Made by a program: the position numbers and the translations under genes. A stretch of 64,000 nucleotides of DNA, from contig NZ_AAEW02000005.1 in assembly GCF_000167355.1 (NCBI RefSeq), positions 164,522 through 228,521 on the forward strand. The letters are read 5' to 3'. Positions within the stretch are counted from its first letter, which is position 1. Each line of letters begins with the position of its first letter. Positions 33,800 through 45,735 of this stretch are shown one piece after another. The DNA is from Desulfuromonas acetoxidans DSM 684 (GTDB lineage Bacteria; Desulfobacterota; Desulfuromonadia; Desulfuromonadales; Desulfuromonadaceae). The notes beneath the pieces are model-generated. The model made no database searches and had not been told where the DNA came from. It saw only the letters and a list, made by a program, of their open reading frames with translations.

Positions 33800-34553
33800 C
33801 AACAGGCTCCACCTCATCCAGCGGCATCAATTCCGCATGGTCCGGAATGGTCAAGTGAAATTTCTCCGCCTTGATCTGGGGGTTGATTTCCACATCCTCA
33901 AATTGAATCACCACCTGCGTCAATGAACTGTCGACAGACAGCTCAAGACGGCGCGGAAACCCATCGTCGCCCCATTGGGAGTAAAGGATGTCATACATGA
34001 TATAATCGTCAATCCGGTAACGAACCCGGTGCAACAGGCGACCGGAAAACACCACTTCGTAGCGCACGCCGGGAGCGACGATAAAATCGAGCCCCTGCGG
34101 CTGTGCAACCACCTCCCCGCTCTCCAGCACCCCCGGCGGCAAACTGTAGAGCAGGCTGGCGACAAGATCGGCCACAGACAACGGCAAGCCAGTGAAACGT
34201 TGAACTTTATCCAGGGTGGCCATACCGGAATAATACTGGTTATCGGACGGGACATAAGCTTGCAGGTCGGGACCACTCACCGCCATCTGAAACAACAGTT
34301 GACCAAAGAAATTGATCGCATCAACCCGCAAACGTAACGGGCGCTCCACCAGAAGCCCCTGAGTAGTGGACCAGTGTTTGCCCTGCTGCGTCACTTTGAC
34401 CTCGGCCAGAGCACTCAACGAGTTCTGCCTGTACGCCAATTGGCGTAAAACATCCAGTTGTTGCGCTGTTGAAACCGACAGCGGCCGCGTTACCGGGCGC
34501 GGCTGACAGGCGGTCAGCAGGACAATAACGATGATCCAGACAAATCGTTTCAT
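33777..34553 (-). CDS. LolB-like / DUF4292 lipoprotein
   Basis: 258 residues, lipobox LLTAC (Cys16). The body (LSALAEVKVTQQGKHWSTTQGLLVERPLRLRVDAINFFGQLLFQMAVSG...YVPSDNQYYSG) resembles the LolB/DUF4292 beta-barrel-like fold for carrying lipids or lipoproteins. A true LolB is not certain, as sequence conservation is low in this family. Its ATG overlaps the stop of the TPR lipoprotein (ATGA), and it overlaps the binding-protein gene at its end, so all are in one operon. Confidence 0.65.
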   Translation of the reverse strand: MKRFVWIIVIVLLTACQPRPVTRPLSVSTAQQLDVLRQLAYRQNSLSALAEVKVTQQGKHWSTTQGLLVERPLRLRVDAINFFGQLLFQMAVSGPDLQAYVPSDNQYYSGMATLDKVQRFTGLPLSVADLVASLLYSLPPGVLESGEVVAQPQGLDFIVAPGVRYEVVFSGRLLHRVRYRIDDYIMYDILYSQWGDDGFPRRLELSVDSSLTQVVIQFEDVEINPQIKAEKFHLTIPDHAELMPLDEVEPVDESSNNL

Positions 34554-36298
34554 GACTCTAAGTCCTGTAACTTTTTGACAACAGCGGGCAGGTTCGGTTG
34601 CAGTTCAAGTGCTTTGCGATAGATCCGTTGCGCCTCTTGTGTCAAAAGGAGTTTTCGATAGAGATCTGCCAGATGTTCCAGAATCAACACATCTTCAGGA
34701 GATTTTTTCACCGCCTGCTCCAGCGGTTCACGCGCCTGCTCATAGTCACCCAGCTGATAATACACCCAGCCTAGGGTATCCAGCACAGCCGCATGCGGGG
34801 CCAACTGCGCTGCCTTGCGGGCCATTTCCAACGCCTCGTCAAGATGTTCACCCGATTCAGCATAGATATAGGCAAGATGATTCAAGGCACCCACATGTTG
34901 AGGATTCAGAGTCAGTGTCTCACGCATCAGCTGCTCGGTGCGATCCCGCAAACCACGCAATTCAAAAATAACACCTTGACTATAATACAGATCATCGACT
35001 TTGGGATGGCGCTGTATCCCCCGATCCAGGACGGACAACGCGTCATCGTAACGTTGACTGCGTTGATAAAGGCTGACTAACTGTAAAAAAACCCGGACAT
35101 CACTCTGGTCCAACTCCAGCAGATGAACAAGTGATTCGGCAGCCTTGTCCAGATTATTCATGTGATTGTACGTCACACTCATCCGCACTAAAGCCTCTTT
35201 TTTCAGCGCCGAAGGATGTTCAACAAGCTGGTAATATTGGATGGCTTCCTCCCAGCGCTGCTGGTGTTCCAGAGCAAAAGCCAGCCAATAAAAAAGTTGC
35301 GACGACACCGGATGGTACGGCAACGCCTGACGAAACATCGATTCGGCTTCCGACCAGCGCTCCAGTTCGATATAGATATAGCCGAGTTTCCCCAACGCTT
35401 CGACATCGGCGGGGTCGTGCTGAACAATTGATTCAACACGCTGCAGAGCTTCAGAGTAACGCCCCTGTTCAATCAGCAACGTTGAACCGAGGTGATCAAA
35501 ATAGGCCTGATCTTCGGTCTGGCGCGCCGCTTCATCGTAGAGGGTCAGTGCTTCATCAAACTGGCGCTGCTGTTCGAGGAGACGACCGAGAGGCAGATAG
35601 ATTCGCCGATCATGAGGGGTAAGTTCAATGGCCTGACGGTAAGTGGTAATCGCCTGCTGGTAATCGCCACGCAATCGATAGAGATTAGCCAGCTCCATCA
35701 GACCATCAACAGACTGGGGTTGACGCTTGAGCCATTGAAGTAGAATCTGTTCCGCTTTGTCATAGGCCTGCAGACTAAGGTACAAACGACTGATATGGAG
35801 ATAAACATCCTCAATATCAGGATGGCGGTCAAGAACCTGACGAAATGCTTGAATCGCCTGATCGGTTTTGCCCTGAGCATGGTAAACATCAGCAAGCATC
35901 AGCTCCGAAGCCAAATGGTGGGGCTCAAGAACCAATGCCTGATTAAGGTAATCCTGCGCCTGCTGAGTTTGCCCTCGGTCAAGATGAATAGACGCCAGCA
36001 CGGCAAACAGATAGGGCGATTGGTCGTCAAACGTCACGGCCCGCTGCAACGCCTCAATAGCCGCATCAACATCGCCATCAATCAGATGCAAACGGGCATC
36101 GGCATAAGCCAGATACGCCTGAGCCCGCTGATAGCGCTGTTGCTCCTCAACAGAAAGCGGAGATGGCTTCGGCGGCAGGCTGCAGGCCGTCATCATCAGC
36201 AACAACAGGCTGCCGATGAGAAAAAATCGCCCCGGCACGAATCGCCAGAACGAAAAAAGAGTGTTACCACGACATGCCACCTGGTCGCTTCCTTTCAT
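34550..36298 (-). CDS. TPR-repeat lipoprotein
   Basis: 582 residues. Lipobox MMTAC (Cys39) after an unusually long N-region, then some fifteen tetratricopeptide repeats filling the rest (for example YLFAVLASIHLDRGQTQQAQ, EALGKLGYIYIELERWSEAE, ALNHLAYIYAESGEHLDEAL). TPR arrays are protein-docking scaffolds; this one would face the periplasm from the membrane. It heads the leftward run TPR - LolB-like - peptide binding protein - OppB - PsiE. AAAGG precedes the ATG. Confidence 0.85.
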   Translation of the reverse strand: MKGSDQVACRGNTLFSFWRFVPGRFFLIGSLLLLMMTACSLPPKPSPLSVEEQQRYQRAQAYLAYADARLHLIDGDVDAAIEALQRAVTFDDQSPYLFAVLASIHLDRGQTQQAQDYLNQALVLEPHHLASELMLADVYHAQGKTDQAIQAFRQVLDRHPDIEDVYLHISRLYLSLQAYDKAEQILLQWLKRQPQSVDGLMELANLYRLRGDYQQAITTYRQAIELTPHDRRIYLPLGRLLEQQRQFDEALTLYDEAARQTEDQAYFDHLGSTLLIEQGRYSEALQRVESIVQHDPADVEALGKLGYIYIELERWSEAESMFRQALPYHPVSSQLFYWLAFALEHQQRWEEAIQYYQLVEHPSALKKEALVRMSVTYNHMNNLDKAAESLVHLLELDQSDVRVFLQLVSLYQRSQRYDDALSVLDRGIQRHPKVDDLYYSQGVIFELRGLRDRTEQLMRETLTLNPQHVGALNHLAYIYAESGEHLDEALEMARKAAQLAPHAAVLDTLGWVYYQLGDYEQAREPLEQAVKKSPEDVLILEHLADLYRKLLLTQEAQRIYRKALELQPNLPAVVKKLQDLES

Positions 36299-36403
36299 GT
36301 GAGCCTTTAAAAAACCTCTGAATACGTCAGCAACCCTTACGAGGCAGACGTCGTTCGGACGCTAGCACAGTTGCATCAACAGGTCAATTTACCACCTTTA
36401 TTC

Positions 36404-36432
36404 TTGACCACAATGAGCTGCCCCGCTAGACT
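36404..36432 (+). promoter_or_regulatory. Sigma-70-type promoter for the aminotransferase gene
   Basis: -35 TTGACC (36404-36409), 17-base spacer, -10 TAGACT (36427-36432), about 60 bases before the start codon. Confidence 0.55.
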
Positions 36433-36494
36433 CGCCAAAGTGTTTACAACCCCCTCCGCACAACCCTTATCCATCGATATCTAGGAGTCTTAAT

Positions 36495-37688
36495 ATGGCA
36501 ATTTCCAACAAAATCCAGACCTGTATCACACGGTCTTCGTGGATTCGAAAAATGTTCGAACAAGGTGCCCAGTTGCGCGCAAAGTTCGGCGATGAAAACG
36601 TCTATGACTTTACCATCGGCAACCCATCGGTTGAACCACCCAAAGCATTTCACAACGCCCTGAAAGAGCTGGCCGACAATCCACAACCGGGCATGCACCG
36701 CTACATGAGCAATGCCGGCTACGATGACACTCGGGCCGCTGTGGCCGAGGCGATCAGCTCACGCTGCAATCAAACCGTCGAGGCAGCACAGATTGTTATG
36801 ACCTGCGGAGCCGGTGGTGCCCTGAATGTGGTCCTGAAAACCTTGCTCAACCCCGGCGAAGAAGTGATCATCCTGACGCCGTTTTTTGTTGAATACAAGT
36901 TTTACATCGACAACCATGGCGGCACCAGTACCATGGTTCCGACCTTAAGCGATTCGTTCCAGATTGATCTGGCCGCCATTGAGCAGGCCATCACTAAAAA
37001 CACCAAGGCGATTATTGTTAACTCGCCCAATAATCCCACCGGTGTCATTTATCCGGCCGAGGATCTCAAAGCTCTGGATGCTCTGCTCAAACGCAAGGAG
37101 CAGGAACTGGGCAATCAGGTCTATGTCATTTCTGATGAGCCCTACGCGCGTCTGGCCTACGATGGCATGGATGTCCCCTGTATTTTTGACTGCATTGATA
37201 ACTCCGTGATCGTCACCTCCCACTCCAAAGACCTGGCCCTTCCCGGTGAGCGGATTGGCTACCTGGCTGCCAACCCGGCCATGGCTGGGGTTGATTCTTT
37301 CATGGAAGGGGTGATCTTCTCCAACCGTGTTCTCGGTTTTGTCAACGCACCGGCCCTGATCCAACGCCTGATCACGCCGCTGCAGCATGAAAGTGTCGAT
37401 ATCGGTGCCTACGAAGAGAAGCGTGATCTGTTCTATGCCATTCTCACCGATCTCGGCTTCGAGGTGGTCAAACCCCAGGGCGGATTTTACCTGTTTCCCA
37501 AGTCACCAATTGAAGACGATGTCGCTTTTATTGAAATGGCGCAGAAATATAACCTCCTGCTGGTCCCCGGTATGGGCTTCGGCCTGCCCGGCTATTTCCG
37601 CATCGCCTACTGCATCGACAAAGAAATCATTGAGCGCAGTATCCCGGCATGGGGAAAATTGGCCTCCGAAGTGGGTCTAGGCAAGTAA
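36495..37688 (+). CDS. PLP-dependent class I aminotransferase
   Basis: 397 residues. Active-site residues of the aspartate aminotransferase fold: Asn180 (NSPNNPTG), Asp214 and Tyr217 (SDEPYARL), Schiff-base Lys245 (SHSKDLALPGERIGY) and a C-terminal FRIAYC arginine. The subgroup with SHSKDLALPGERIGY is often annotated simply as pyridoxal phosphate-dependent aminotransferase; amino-acid substrate is not predictable. Good ribosome-binding site (AGGAG). Monocistronic between its own promoter and a strong terminator. Confidence 0.88.
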   Translation: MAISNKIQTCITRSSWIRKMFEQGAQLRAKFGDENVYDFTIGNPSVEPPKAFHNALKELADNPQPGMHRYMSNAGYDDTRAAVAEAISSRCNQTVEAAQIVMTCGAGGALNVVLKTLLNPGEEVIILTPFFVEYKFYIDNHGGTSTMVPTLSDSFQIDLAAIEQAITKNTKAIIVNSPNNPTGVIYPAEDLKALDALLKRKEQELGNQVYVISDEPYARLAYDGMDVPCIFDCIDNSVIVTSHSKDLALPGERIGYLAANPAMAGVDSFMEGVIFSNRVLGFVNAPALIQRLITPLQHESVDIGAYEEKRDLFYAILTDLGFEVVKPQGGFYLFPKSPIEDDVAFIEMAQKYNLLLVPGMGFGLPGYFRIAYCIDKEIIERSIPAWGKLASEVGLGK

Positions 37689-37715
37689 CAATCAATCAAG
37701 TCAAAAAATCGTCAA

Positions 37716-37751
37716 TGACCGCCCGTTATGCTGCTGTGTAACGGGCGGTCA
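37716..37751. terminator. Strong hairpin terminator between convergent genes
   Basis: Perfect 13-bp inverted repeat TGACCGCCCGTTA / TAACGGGCGGTCA with a 10-base loop; it ends directly before the recJ stop codon and so probably serves both genes. Confidence 0.75.
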
Positions 37752-37752
37752 T

Positions 37753-39483
37753 TTATGCCCCCTCAACGTGTGACGGCATGATGTCTTTAACGATCAACTG
37801 CAGACTTTTCTGCCCCCGCCATGTGTTCATGCCGACCTGAAACAACACATCCACGGCTTGACCAACCACTTCGTCTTGCCGCTGTGCCATGCCGAAGGCG
37901 ATACACGGCACACTGTAACCATCCTGCTGCAGGGAAAACCGCAAGTGTTTTTCCGCCACACACGATGGCCTATGGACATGCACCTGGCGGACAACAAACA
38001 CCGGCTCAGGATTTCCCATACCAAACGGCGCCAACGCCTGCAGCTCGTCATAAAGCGTTTCATCGATCTCCTCAAGCACCAGCTCGGCATCGTATTCGCG
38101 CACCGCGCCAAGCATAACGGGATTGAGATGGGACTGCGCGTAGCGTTCAAATTGCTCGGTAAAACGTGACACACAGGCAGCGTCAATGGATAGACCAGCG
38201 GCAAATTCGTGGCCACCGAACCCCGACAATGGCTCCTGACAAGCTTCAAACGCCTGGTAGAGATGAAACCCCTTAATCGATCGGGCTGAGCCCTTGCCCT
38301 GCCCCTCTTCCAAAGCAATCAGCACCGTGGGGCGATGATAGCGTTCAACCAGACGACTGGCGACAATACCGATCACCCCAGCATGCCAGCGTTCATCCGC
38401 CAAAACAATGGTCAGGGCATCGTCCGTCAGATCGCGCTCAATCCGCTCAATCGCCTGATCCAGCACCTGTTGTTCAATCTGACGGCGCTGGTGATTAAAC
38501 TGATTCAGTTGTTCGGCAACCGGCATGGCACTCTGAGACACTTCATCGAGGAGCAAATCAACCCCCAAAGTGGCGTCCTCAAGACGGCCAGCCGCATTGA
38601 GCCGCGGCGCCAACTGATAACCGACAACTCCCGCGGTTACCGCGCGAACCTCTGCCACCTTAACCAATGCGGCCAATCCGACACGTGGCTGCTGAGCCAT
38701 CAGACGTAAACCACTCGATACCAGCGCCCGGTTGACACCTTGCAACGGTACCAGATCGGCAACCGTTCCCAACGCCACAAGATCGAGAACATAGCGCAAA
38801 TCAGGCTCCGGGTCAGGCAAGTTGCCGGTTTCCCGCAGGCGCGCTCGTAACGCAATCATCACCATAAAAGCCACCCCAACTCCGGACAAACGCTTATCCG
38901 GGTAGGAACAATCGGGCAACCAGGGATTAATACAGCTCAGAGAAACAGGGAGGGTTTCGGGCGGTTGGTGATGATCGGTAATGATCAGCTCTATGCCCAG
39001 ATCAGCCGCCAGTTGCGCTTCGGCATGAGCACTGATGCCGCAATCGACAGAAACCACCAAGCGAATCCCCTGCTCCAGCGTACGGCGCAGAGCGACTTCA
39101 GACAGACCGTAACCATCTCGCATACGCAGCGGGATATGATAGGTCACGTTGACACCGAACCAGCGCAGACATTGGGTCAACAAAGCCGTTCCACTGATGC
39201 CGTCGACATCGTAATCACCATGAACGGCAATCGGCTCTCCCGCCTTAACAGCCTGTACCAGACGATCAACGGCAGATTCCATACCTCGCAGTGCCATCGG
39301 ATCGGGAAGTTGGGAGAGGGAGGCGGTTAAAAATGCTTGTGCTTCTTCGAGAGTGGAAATACCGCGTTGACTTAAGAGCTGACACACTAAAGGAGCGCAG
39401 CCAAGACGTGCACTCCACTGTTGCCAGTCAACGGGCTTCGCAGATTGGCGTTCCTTCCAGCTACGCTGTTGCGAGGGTTGCAT
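37753..39483 (-). CDS. recJ: Single-stranded-DNA exonuclease RecJ
   Basis: 576 residues, full length for RecJ. DHH phosphoesterase motifs: GDYDVDG at 89-95 (motif I), SVDCG at 145-149 (motif II), DHH at 170-172 (motif III), and GFGGHEFAAGL (DHHA1, GGGH-type). RecJ degrades single-stranded DNA 5' to 3' in RecF-pathway recombination and mismatch repair. GAGGAG precedes the ATG. Separated from the upstream TPR gene by a terminator. Confidence 0.95.
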   Translation of the reverse strand: MQPSQQRSWKERQSAKPVDWQQWSARLGCAPLVCQLLSQRGISTLEEAQAFLTASLSQLPDPMALRGMESAVDRLVQAVKAGEPIAVHGDYDVDGISGTALLTQCLRWFGVNVTYHIPLRMRDGYGLSEVALRRTLEQGIRLVVSVDCGISAHAEAQLAADLGIELIITDHHQPPETLPVSLSCINPWLPDCSYPDKRLSGVGVAFMVMIALRARLRETGNLPDPEPDLRYVLDLVALGTVADLVPLQGVNRALVSSGLRLMAQQPRVGLAALVKVAEVRAVTAGVVGYQLAPRLNAAGRLEDATLGVDLLLDEVSQSAMPVAEQLNQFNHQRRQIEQQVLDQAIERIERDLTDDALTIVLADERWHAGVIGIVASRLVERYHRPTVLIALEEGQGKGSARSIKGFHLYQAFEACQEPLSGFGGHEFAAGLSIDAACVSRFTEQFERYAQSHLNPVMLGAVREYDAELVLEEIDETLYDELQALAPFGMGNPEPVFVVRQVHVHRPSCVAEKHLRFSLQQDGYSVPCIAFGMAQRQDEVVGQAVDVLFQVGMNTWRGQKSLQLIVKDIMPSHVEGA

Positions 39484-39519
39484 AGAAGCTCCTCAGGAAA
39501 AAGCAGACGATATGAACAA

Positions 39520-39549
39520 AAAACAGGACCGCAACAACGGTCCTGTTTT
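39520..39549 (-). terminator. Rho-independent terminator after the TPR gene
   Basis: 12-bp stem AAAACAGGACCG / CGGTCCTGTTTT with a 6-base loop and flanking A/T runs, between the secDF-linked TPR gene and recJ. Confidence 0.88.
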
Positions 39550-39574
39550 GATTTACCTCAAGAATATGTGCCAC

Positions 39575-40141
39575 CTAGTGTGGCAGACGCGTATCAAATC
39601 CGCGCCGCATCTGGTGAAGCTGCTGGCGCACCTGCTCACTGGCGCTTCCTTCGGGGTTGCGTTTGAGGTAGCGCTCCCAGGCCTCAACGGCCTTGGCACC
39701 ATCCCCTAAATCATCACGATAAACAAGCCCCAACTGATACAGACTTTCGATGTGGTTAGAATCGACATCCGCAGCCCGTGAAAAATTTCCGACAGCCTGA
39801 TCATACCAGCCCAAACGGCGATACATAATCCCCTGATTGGTCAACAGATCTGCATCGTCCGGTCGTAACTCCAGAGCGCGACCATAGGCTTTTGCCGCCG
39901 GCATGGGCTGGTTGGCATCAAACAGAGATTGAGCCAATTGTTCCCAGGCAATAAAGTTTTGCGGTTGTTCACGAGCAACCTGCTCCAACTCGCCCAGAGG
40001 GTCGTCGCCGGGTGAAGTCGCCGGAGAAGAGGAAGAACCGGCAACAGACGGAGGTGTCCGTGTGTCGGCAATCATCAAACCGACCAACACTCCGGCAACA
40101 AAAGCCACCGCAACGACCAGCCACATCATCCTGTTGTTCAC
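39575..40141 (-). CDS. Membrane-anchored TPR protein
   Basis: 188 residues with GTG start five bases after GGAG. One N-terminal transmembrane helix (residues 6-25), a Ser/Pro linker, then three to four TPR units (NFIAWEQLAQSLFDANQPMPAAKAYGRALELRP, DLLTNQGIMYRRLGWYDQAVGNF). It resembles CcmH/CycH-like and NrfG-type TPR proteins, but no cytochrome-maturation genes are near. It follows secF by 40 bases and probably belongs to the same transcript. Confidence 0.75.
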   Translation of the reverse strand: MNNRMMWLVVAVAFVAGVLVGLMIADTRTPPSVAGSSSSPATSPGDDPLGELEQVAREQPQNFIAWEQLAQSLFDANQPMPAAKAYGRALELRPDDADLLTNQGIMYRRLGWYDQAVGNFSRAADVDSNHIESLYQLGLVYRDDLGDGAKAVEAWERYLKRNPEGSASEQVRQQLHQMRRGFDTRLPH

Positions 40142-40180
40142 ATGCTCTCCTTCAGCAGCCCACGTTCACCCGCTGGTTGC

Positions 40181-41092
40181 TCAGGGTGCGCTTTTTCCTG
40201 CAGTTTTCTCTTGCCAGGCGATCAGAATTGGACTGGCAACAAAAATAGAGGAATAGGTACCAACCAGGACACCAATCAACAAAGCAAACGCAAAGTTATG
40301 GATAACGCCGCCACCGAAAAGGAACAAAGCAAGAACAACCAGCAAGGTGGTTCCCGACGTCAGAATAGTGCGCGACAGGGTCTCATTGATGCTGCGGTTT
40401 ACCGTCAACGGCACCCCGGAACCATGGTATTTGCCCATATTTTCGCGAATTCGATCATACACAATGATGGTATCATTGAGTGAATAACCGATAATAGCCA
40501 GAAACGCTGCAATGATCGGCAAGTCAATCTCCTTGCCGAACAGGGAGAACGCACCCAGAGTCAACAACACGTCATGAACCAGTGCCACGATGGCACCCAC
40601 GGCAAAACGAAACTCAAAACGCCAGGTGATATAGGCCAAAATACCAATCATGGCATAGAGAATCGCCATCAGCCCCTGTTTACGCAACTCCTGCCCTACC
40701 TGCGGGCCGACCATTTCGATACGACGCATATCAACGGTTCCTGCACCGTAAACCGGCTCGAGCGCATCAAGGATCTGACTACGCAGGCCTTGCAGTCCAC
40801 TGTCACTTTCCTGAGCGCGGATCAAATACTCATTAGCATCATCGCCAAATTGCTGAACCGTTGCATTATCAAGAACATTTGGGATCAGGGCTTTTTTGAT
40901 TTCACCAGCCGTGGTGTTTTGTTCAAAACGAACCTGTACCAGAGTTCCGCCTGCAAAATCGACACCGTAATTCGGACCACCTTTGACAATCAGCGAACCG
41001 ATTCCGATGAGGATCAGGACAATGGAGAGCACGAATGCCATGTTTCGCTTACCAACAAAATCGACATTAATATCAGGTTTAATCAGCTGCAT
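40181..41092 (-). CDS. secF: Protein translocase subunit SecF
   Basis: 303 residues, six transmembrane helices with a periplasmic domain after the first. GVDFAGGTLVQVRF is the conserved SecF motif near the first periplasmic segment and DTIIVYDRIREN the conserved helix-4/5 loop. With SecD and YajC it forms the proton-driven complex that helps complete protein export. AGGAG lies six bases before the ATG at 41092. Nine bases separate it from secD. Confidence 0.95.
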   Translation of the reverse strand: MQLIKPDINVDFVGKRNMAFVLSIVLILIGIGSLIVKGGPNYGVDFAGGTLVQVRFEQNTTAGEIKKALIPNVLDNATVQQFGDDANEYLIRAQESDSGLQGLRSQILDALEPVYGAGTVDMRRIEMVGPQVGQELRKQGLMAILYAMIGILAYITWRFEFRFAVGAIVALVHDVLLTLGAFSLFGKEIDLPIIAAFLAIIGYSLNDTIIVYDRIRENMGKYHGSGVPLTVNRSINETLSRTILTSGTTLLVVLALFLFGGGVIHNFAFALLIGVLVGTYSSIFVASPILIAWQEKTAGKSAP

Positions 41093-41101
41093 CACACTCT
41101 C

Positions 41102-42700
41102 CTATATGCTCAACTTCTTGACCTGACGTCCTTCAAGGACCAGATCAAAGATCAGACGGGAAACAAAAATCGCGGTGAACATCGATGCGATGATACCGAC
41201 GGATAAGGTGACGGCAAAGCCTTTAACCGGACCGGTACCGAACTGGAACAAGACCAGAGCAGCAATCAGGGTCGTAATGTTGGCATCGACAATGGTGACA
41301 AACGCTTTGGCAAAGCCAGCGTCAATAGCCACTCGGGCGCTTTTGCCATGGCGTAATTCCTCACGCACACGCTCAAAGATCAACACATTGGCGTCTACGG
41401 CCATACCAACCGTGAGGACAATACCCGCCAGACCGGGCAGCGTCAGTGTCGCTTTAAACAACGTCAGCATGGCCATAATGAACAACAGGTTCAGAGCCAA
41501 AGCAACATTAGCTACCAGACCGGCACCGCGATAATAAAGCAACATCATCAGCACCACCAGCACAGCACCGATAACAACGGAGTTAACACCTTTGGAAATG
41601 GAGTCATGACCCAAAGACGGTCCGACGGTGCGGTCTTCAAGAATCTTGACCGGAGCAGGCAGGGAGCCAGCTCGCAGCACAATAGCCAGGTCCGTGGCTT
41701 CTTGCTCAGTGAATGAACCGCTGATCTGAGCGCTGCCACCGGAAATGCGCTCGCGGATGTTCGGTGCGGAATAGATGGTGTCGTCAAGCACAATGGCCAT
41801 CCGCTTGCCTACATTGGCAGCGGTAATCTGATCAAAGCGCTGAGCACCAACAGCATTAAACTCAATAGCGACATAGGGTTCGTTGAAACGGGTATCGATA
41901 CGGACCTGAGCATCGGCAAGCAAATCACCGGTCAAAGCGGTTTTTTCAAACACAACCAGCGGATTTTCCGTAGCCTTCTTGGTCATCGGATCAACCCGGT
42001 GCTCATAAAGAACCTTGGTGCCGGGTTTGAGATTTCCTTGCAGAGCCTGTTGAATATCGGCCGATTCATCGACCATTTTAAATTCAAGACGGGCGGTTTT
42101 ACCAAGCAGATCAATGGCCCGCTGCGGGTCCTTAACTCCAGGCAACTGGATCAGGATACGATTGTCGGACTGACGCTGCAACACCGGTTCACTCAAGCCA
42201 AACTGGTCAACCCGGTTACGCATGGTTTCCAAGGCTTGACGTACAGCGTAATCTTTGATGTTGGCAATTTCCTGATCACTGAAGCGATAATTCTTTTCAA
42301 TGTAGCCACCGGAAGCATCCAGCGTCATTGGCTCCAGGTTGGGGAAATTTTCCTGAATCAGGGCATCGACTTCGGCACCCGCATCAGCATCATACACCGT
42401 GATCACCATGCGATCATCGCTTTTGCGCTCAATTCGCTTGAAGATCACATCTTCATCACGCAGTAATGATTCCGTTTGGTCGACAACGCTATCCAGGCGA
42501 CTTTCCACCGCCTTGTCTACCTCAACGCCCAAAACCAGATGCATCCCGCCTTGCAGGTCAAGGCCAAGGTGGATGGGATCAAAGGCGTTTTTCCACCAGT
42601 TCGGCAAACTGTCTTTCATCAGCGTCGGCCCGAGTGCAAGCACCGACAACACCAGACAAAACAGAACCAGCAATCCGCGTAATTTGATGCTGTTCGACAT
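41102..42700 (-). CDS. secD: Protein translocase subunit SecD
   Basis: 532 residues. Conserved motifs include HLGLDLQGGMHLVLGVE near the first periplasmic domain, RNRVDQFGLSEPVLQ, and GMAVDANVLIFERVREE in the RND-type membrane region. Six transmembrane helices and a large P1 periplasmic domain. Works with SecF and YajC on SecYEG. Gene order queA-tgt-yajC-secD-secF is the widespread one. Confidence 0.95.
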   Translation of the reverse strand: MSNSIKLRGLLVLFCLVLSVLALGPTLMKDSLPNWWKNAFDPIHLGLDLQGGMHLVLGVEVDKAVESRLDSVVDQTESLLRDEDVIFKRIERKSDDRMVITVYDADAGAEVDALIQENFPNLEPMTLDASGGYIEKNYRFSDQEIANIKDYAVRQALETMRNRVDQFGLSEPVLQRQSDNRILIQLPGVKDPQRAIDLLGKTARLEFKMVDESADIQQALQGNLKPGTKVLYEHRVDPMTKKATENPLVVFEKTALTGDLLADAQVRIDTRFNEPYVAIEFNAVGAQRFDQITAANVGKRMAIVLDDTIYSAPNIRERISGGSAQISGSFTEQEATDLAIVLRAGSLPAPVKILEDRTVGPSLGHDSISKGVNSVVIGAVLVVLMMLLYYRGAGLVANVALALNLLFIMAMLTLFKATLTLPGLAGIVLTVGMAVDANVLIFERVREELRHGKSARVAIDAGFAKAFVTIVDANITTLIAALVLFQFGTGPVKGFAVTLSVGIIASMFTAIFVSRLIFDLVLEGRQVKKLSI

Positions 42701-42787
42701 ACCGCTATCTACTCCTGTGTGCAGAGATTACAGAAAAAGAGTCTGTTCGGGGAGAACAGACTCTGGACAGATGGGAATTGATTGAGA

Positions 42788-43099
42788 TCACGCGTCCTCT
42801 TTGGTCGCGGTGACGGATGCGCGGTTGAGCTTGATCTTAACGCCTTTGTCAATTTCCATGGTAACAACGTTTTCCTGGACAGTGACAATGCGGCCATGAA
42901 TACCTCCGGCTGTAACCACCTGATCACCGGCTTTCAAGGCATCAAGCAGCTGGCGATGCTGCTTGGCACGTTTCTGCTGGGGACGGATCAGCAGCAGGTA
43001 AAAAATTGCGAACATGATCACCAGCATGATGATCCCTTCGTAACCGGACTGTCCGCCGGCAGCAGGTTGACCCGCCATTGCGTAAGCTTCTGAAACCAT
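42788..43099 (-). CDS. yajC: Preprotein translocase subunit YajC
   Basis: 103 residues, one transmembrane helix (about residues 21-41) followed by RPQQKRAKQHRQLLDALKAGDQVVTAGGIHGRI, the family signature. It is an accessory subunit of SecDF. AAGGAGG precedes the ATG. Located between tgt and secD as usual. Slightly longer N-terminus than E. coli YajC. Confidence 0.95.
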   Translation of the reverse strand: MVSEAYAMAGQPAAGGQSGYEGIIMLVIMFAIFYLLLIRPQQKRAKQHRQLLDALKAGDQVVTAGGIHGRIVTVQENVVTMEIDKGVKIKLNRASVTATKEDA

Positions 43100-43170
43100 T
43101 TAGTTCCTCCTTATGAACGATCATTCGTCATTTTCAACAATTTGAAATTCACTTTATAGCGCGTTACGAC

Positions 43171-45350
<2,180 letters not shown>

Positions 45351-45468
45351 AAAGATACTTAACTGTATACTTGAACGAATGGCTTTTATTGAAAAAGGCT
45401 GACAAGGGTGCCAATCATCTACGGAATCAGCAGGATTGTCAATGGTTGTCTCAGACGAAAGAAGGGCC

Positions 45469-45666
45469 TCATGAACCGTAATAGGTCACCGCATAATAGA
45501 CAATCAGCAAGCCACCCAGCATCAGCATCAACCCCATCATTCGCAGGGTGCGTTCGGGAAGAGGTAACATCTGCACCAACATCCGTTTCAGCCCCTGTGG
45601 CGACAGGAACCACGGAATTCCCTCAAGCACCAGAACCACACCAATGACACACCAAAAAAATTTCAT
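45469..45666 (-). CDS. DUF2065 (YjeT-like) small membrane protein
   Basis: 65 residues from MKFFWCVIGVVLVLEGIPWFLSP, two transmembrane helices, with GLKRMLVQMLPLPERTLRMMGLMLMLGGL between and in the second, matching the YjeT/DUF2065 family of unknown function often found near hflC or purA. Here it stands alone between an aminotransferase and queA. AAGGG precedes the ATG; the ORF starts five codons earlier without support. Confidence 0.85.
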   Translation of the reverse strand: MKFFWCVIGVVLVLEGIPWFLSPQGLKRMLVQMLPLPERTLRMMGLMLMLGGLLIVYYAVTYYGS

Positions 45667-45684
45667 AACCCTTGTTTCCATAAA

Positions 45685-45711
45685 AAAGCCCGCCGTATTA
45701 CGGCGGGCTTT
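45685..45711 (-). terminator. Rho-independent terminator of the upstream aminotransferase gene
   Basis: Very stable GCCCGCCGT / ACGGCGGGC stem with flanking A/T pairs; leftward it ends in TTTTTTA. It overlaps the region just before the DUF2065 gene. Confidence 0.9.
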
Positions 45712-45735
45712 GAGAGTTTTCTTCGCCAGAAAGGA

